NCBI GenBank assembly: GCA_023422975.1
Contig: JAFAGF010000177.1
Span: 1-8,380, forward strand
Length of the DNA stretch: 8,380 nucleotides
Source of the DNA: Pseudomonadota bacterium
GTDB taxonomy: Bacteria; Pseudomonadota; Gammaproteobacteria; Burkholderiales; Burkholderiaceae_C
Direction of reading: 5' to 3'
The first letter of the stretch is position 1. Every line of letters begins with the position of its first letter. Under the pieces are notes generated by a model. That model was not told the origin of the DNA, did no database searches, and worked only from the letters and a program-made list of their open reading frames with translations. This document shows, one piece after another, positions 7,471-8,380 of this stretch. The translations under genes were made by a program, and so were the position numbers.

Positions 7471-7493
7471 GCCAGCACGCTGGCACAGCCAGC
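7471..7493 (-). other. Overlapping inverted repeats in the htpG leader
   Basis: On the + strand GCCAGC (7471-7476), GCTGGC (7479-7484) and GCCAGC (7488-7493) alternate. The middle copy can pair with either neighbour, so two hairpins that exclude each other are possible. The site lies 45-67 nt upstream of the htpG ATG. If transcription starts near 7490, as the sigma32-like promoter predicts, only the hairpin nearer the gene would be complete. A part in heat-responsive leader folding is speculation; the motif is seen, the role is not. Confidence 0.35.
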
Positions 7494-7496
7494 CAG

Positions 7497-7522
7497 ATAA
7501 GGGCTTGACCCCAGAATTCAAG
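7497..7522 (-). promoter_or_regulatory. Sigma32-like heat-shock promoter of htpG
   Basis: On the - strand CTTGAAT (7522-7516) matches the sigma32 -35 consensus CTTGAAA at 6 of 7 bases. After an 11-bp spacer, GCCCTTAT (7504-7497) matches the -10 consensus CCCCATNT at 5 of 7 defined bases. The predicted start, near 7490, gives a leader of about 60 nt before the htpG ATG. htpG is an established sigma32 regulon member in E. coli, which supports the call. Confidence 0.6.
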
Positions 7523-7577
7523 ACCCCTCGATTGTTGCCGGATACCAACACCACGATCTCCACAATAAAAAAGCGAA

Positions 7578-7592
7578 AAAGAATTGTTCTCA
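7578..7592 (+). promoter_or_regulatory. Fur-box-like operator upstream of the siderophore receptor gene
   Basis: AAAGAATTGTTCTCA matches the 7-1-7 Fur consensus TGAGAATNATTCTCA at 11 of 14 defined positions. It lies 60 bp before the receptor ATG and just upstream of a -10-like TAGAAT (7601-7606), so it would cover the -35 region. Iron-loaded Fur bound here would block RNA polymerase. Fur control of TonB-dependent siderophore receptors is well established; this particular site is inferred. Confidence 0.55.
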
Positions 7593-7652
7593 ATCAAGAA
7601 TAGAATTGCGCCCGCGCCCACATGTCGCTGGGGCGCTCACACCGAAATTCTC

Positions 7653-8380
7653 ATGTCCAACGCCGCAAAAACATCTAACAAGGCGGGACTGCACTGCGAA
7701 CTCACCCAGCTGGCTCTCGCCACTGGCCTGTGCTTCGTGGGCGCGTCCGCTTTTGCCCAAGAAACCGCCACGCTGTCCACAGTGACCGTCAAAGAGGCTG
7801 CAACCAGCCCCGTGAAAGTGGACGAGGCCGTTTCCTCCAAATTCACAGCACCGCTGAAAGAAACACCCAAGAGTGTGCAGATCATCAGCGAAGAAGTCAT
7901 CAAGCAGACGGGTGCCACCAGCTTGAAAGATGCCTTGAAAGGCAGCTCGGGCATCACCTTTGGTTCCGGTGAAGGCGGTAGCGCTTCCGGTGACCGCCCA
8001 TTCATGCGCGGCAGCGATGCGCAGTCCAGCATCTTCATTGATGGCATGCGTGACATCGCCCCATCTGCCCGTGAAGTCTTCAATCTCGAAGCAATTGAGA
8101 TCGTGAAAGGCTCTGATTCCGCCTACGCAGGCCGGGGTGGGGCAGGTGGCTCTATCAATATGAGCACCAAAAAGCCCAAGAACGAGAACTTTATCTCGGG
8201 TGATGTGGGCTTGGGCACCGACCACTACAAGCGCGCCACACTGGACGGCAACTGGAAACTGGGCGAAACCACCGCTTTCCGCCTGAACGCAATGGCCCAT
8301 GACGCTGATGTGCCCGGCCGCAACGGCCCCGAAAACAAGCGCTGGGGCATCGCACCGTCCGTCACGTTCGGCCTGAATAC
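7653..8380 (+). CDS. TonB-dependent siderophore receptor, catecholate type (partial, runs off the right edge)
   Basis: The reading frame is open from ATG 7653 to the window edge, giving 242 codons of a protein normally about 700-780 residues long. It would be an outer-membrane beta-barrel importing ferric siderophores using TonB-ExbB-ExbD energy. Residues 1-35 form a Sec signal peptide ending ASAFA|QE. A TonB-box-like stretch STVTVKE follows at about 42-48. The plug domain (about 60-175) shows LKETPKSVQIISEEVI, DALKGSSGITFGSGEGG, DRPFMRGSDAQSSIFIDGMRD, and NLEAIEIVKGSDSAYAGRGG ahead of GGSINMSTKKP. The barrel then begins, with DADVPGRNGPENKRWGIAPS. The plug and first strands resemble Fiu-like catecholate receptors, but the substrate cannot be fixed from this part. 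The gene is divergent from htpG, with a Fur-box-like site upstream and no clear Shine-Dalgarno. No in-frame ATG, GTG or TTG was seen in the roughly 30 bases upstream, and an ATG at 7622 is out of frame. Confidence 0.93.
   Translation, partial: MSNAAKTSNKAGLHCELTQLALATGLCFVGASAFAQETATLSTVTVKEAATSPVKVDEAVSSKFTAPLKETPKSVQIISEEVIKQTGATSLKDALKGSSGITFGSGEGGSASGDRPFMRGSDAQSSIFIDGMRDIAPSAREVFNLEAIEIVKGSDSAYAGRGGAGGSINMSTKKPKNENFISGDVGLGTDHYKRATLDGNWKLGETTAFRLNAMAHDADVPGRNGPENKRWGIAPSVTFGLN

Noticed and set aside
5475..7508. A 677-codon open frame on the + strand covering all of htpG in antisense.
   Set aside because: Its length comes from the biased codon use of htpG on the other strand. The predicted protein is Gln/His/Val-rich with no recognisable domain, and htpG is unmistakable.

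Overview
The window reads as chromosome from a Gram-negative betaproteobacterium, most likely Burkholderiales and Comamonadaceae-like. This rests on the moderately high GC, the codon use, a bacterial HtpG with the N-terminus [19 protein letters not shown], and the mix of a TonB-dependent siderophore receptor with two-component and GGDEF genes. The genus cannot be fixed from the sequence alone. There are six protein genes, no RNA genes, and no mobile element or CRISPR array.

Left part (1-4858, + strand): a signal-transduction cluster. An OmpR-type response regulator (163-885) is followed, after a structured 212-bp gap, by a 935-residue membrane hybrid histidine kinase (1098-3905; TM, periplasmic helical sensor, TM, HAMP, PAS-like, HisKA, HATPase, REC, HPt). 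Five bases later comes a REC-GGDEF diguanylate cyclase (3911-4858). The kinase carries all the parts of a His-Asp-His phosphorelay except the final Asp. That Asp is available in both neighbouring response regulators, so one stimulus could drive both transcription and c-di-GMP synthesis. A 10-bp-period direct repeat upstream of the first gene looks like an OmpR-family site and may mean autoregulation.

Middle (4855-5486): a small Gly/Val-rich outer-membrane-type lipoprotein gene on the - strand. Its stop codon overlaps that of the diguanylate cyclase gene tail to tail. A perfect 16-bp palindrome lies just upstream of it. The htpG terminator, an 11-bp stem with a GCAA loop and a U tract, separates it from htpG.

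Right part (5487-8380): htpG on the - strand, encoding the Hsp90 chaperone, and a divergent TonB-dependent catecholate-type siderophore receptor gene that runs off the right edge. Their 225-bp shared intergenic region holds a sigma32-like promoter facing htpG and a Fur-box-like site facing the receptor gene, so heat-shock and iron control appear to sit back to back.

I do not see a clearly new biological system. The points most worth a second look are the phosphorelay's double output, histidine clusters in the kinase's cytoplasmic input region, the GVG-repeat lipoprotein with its palindrome, and the divergent htpG/receptor control region.
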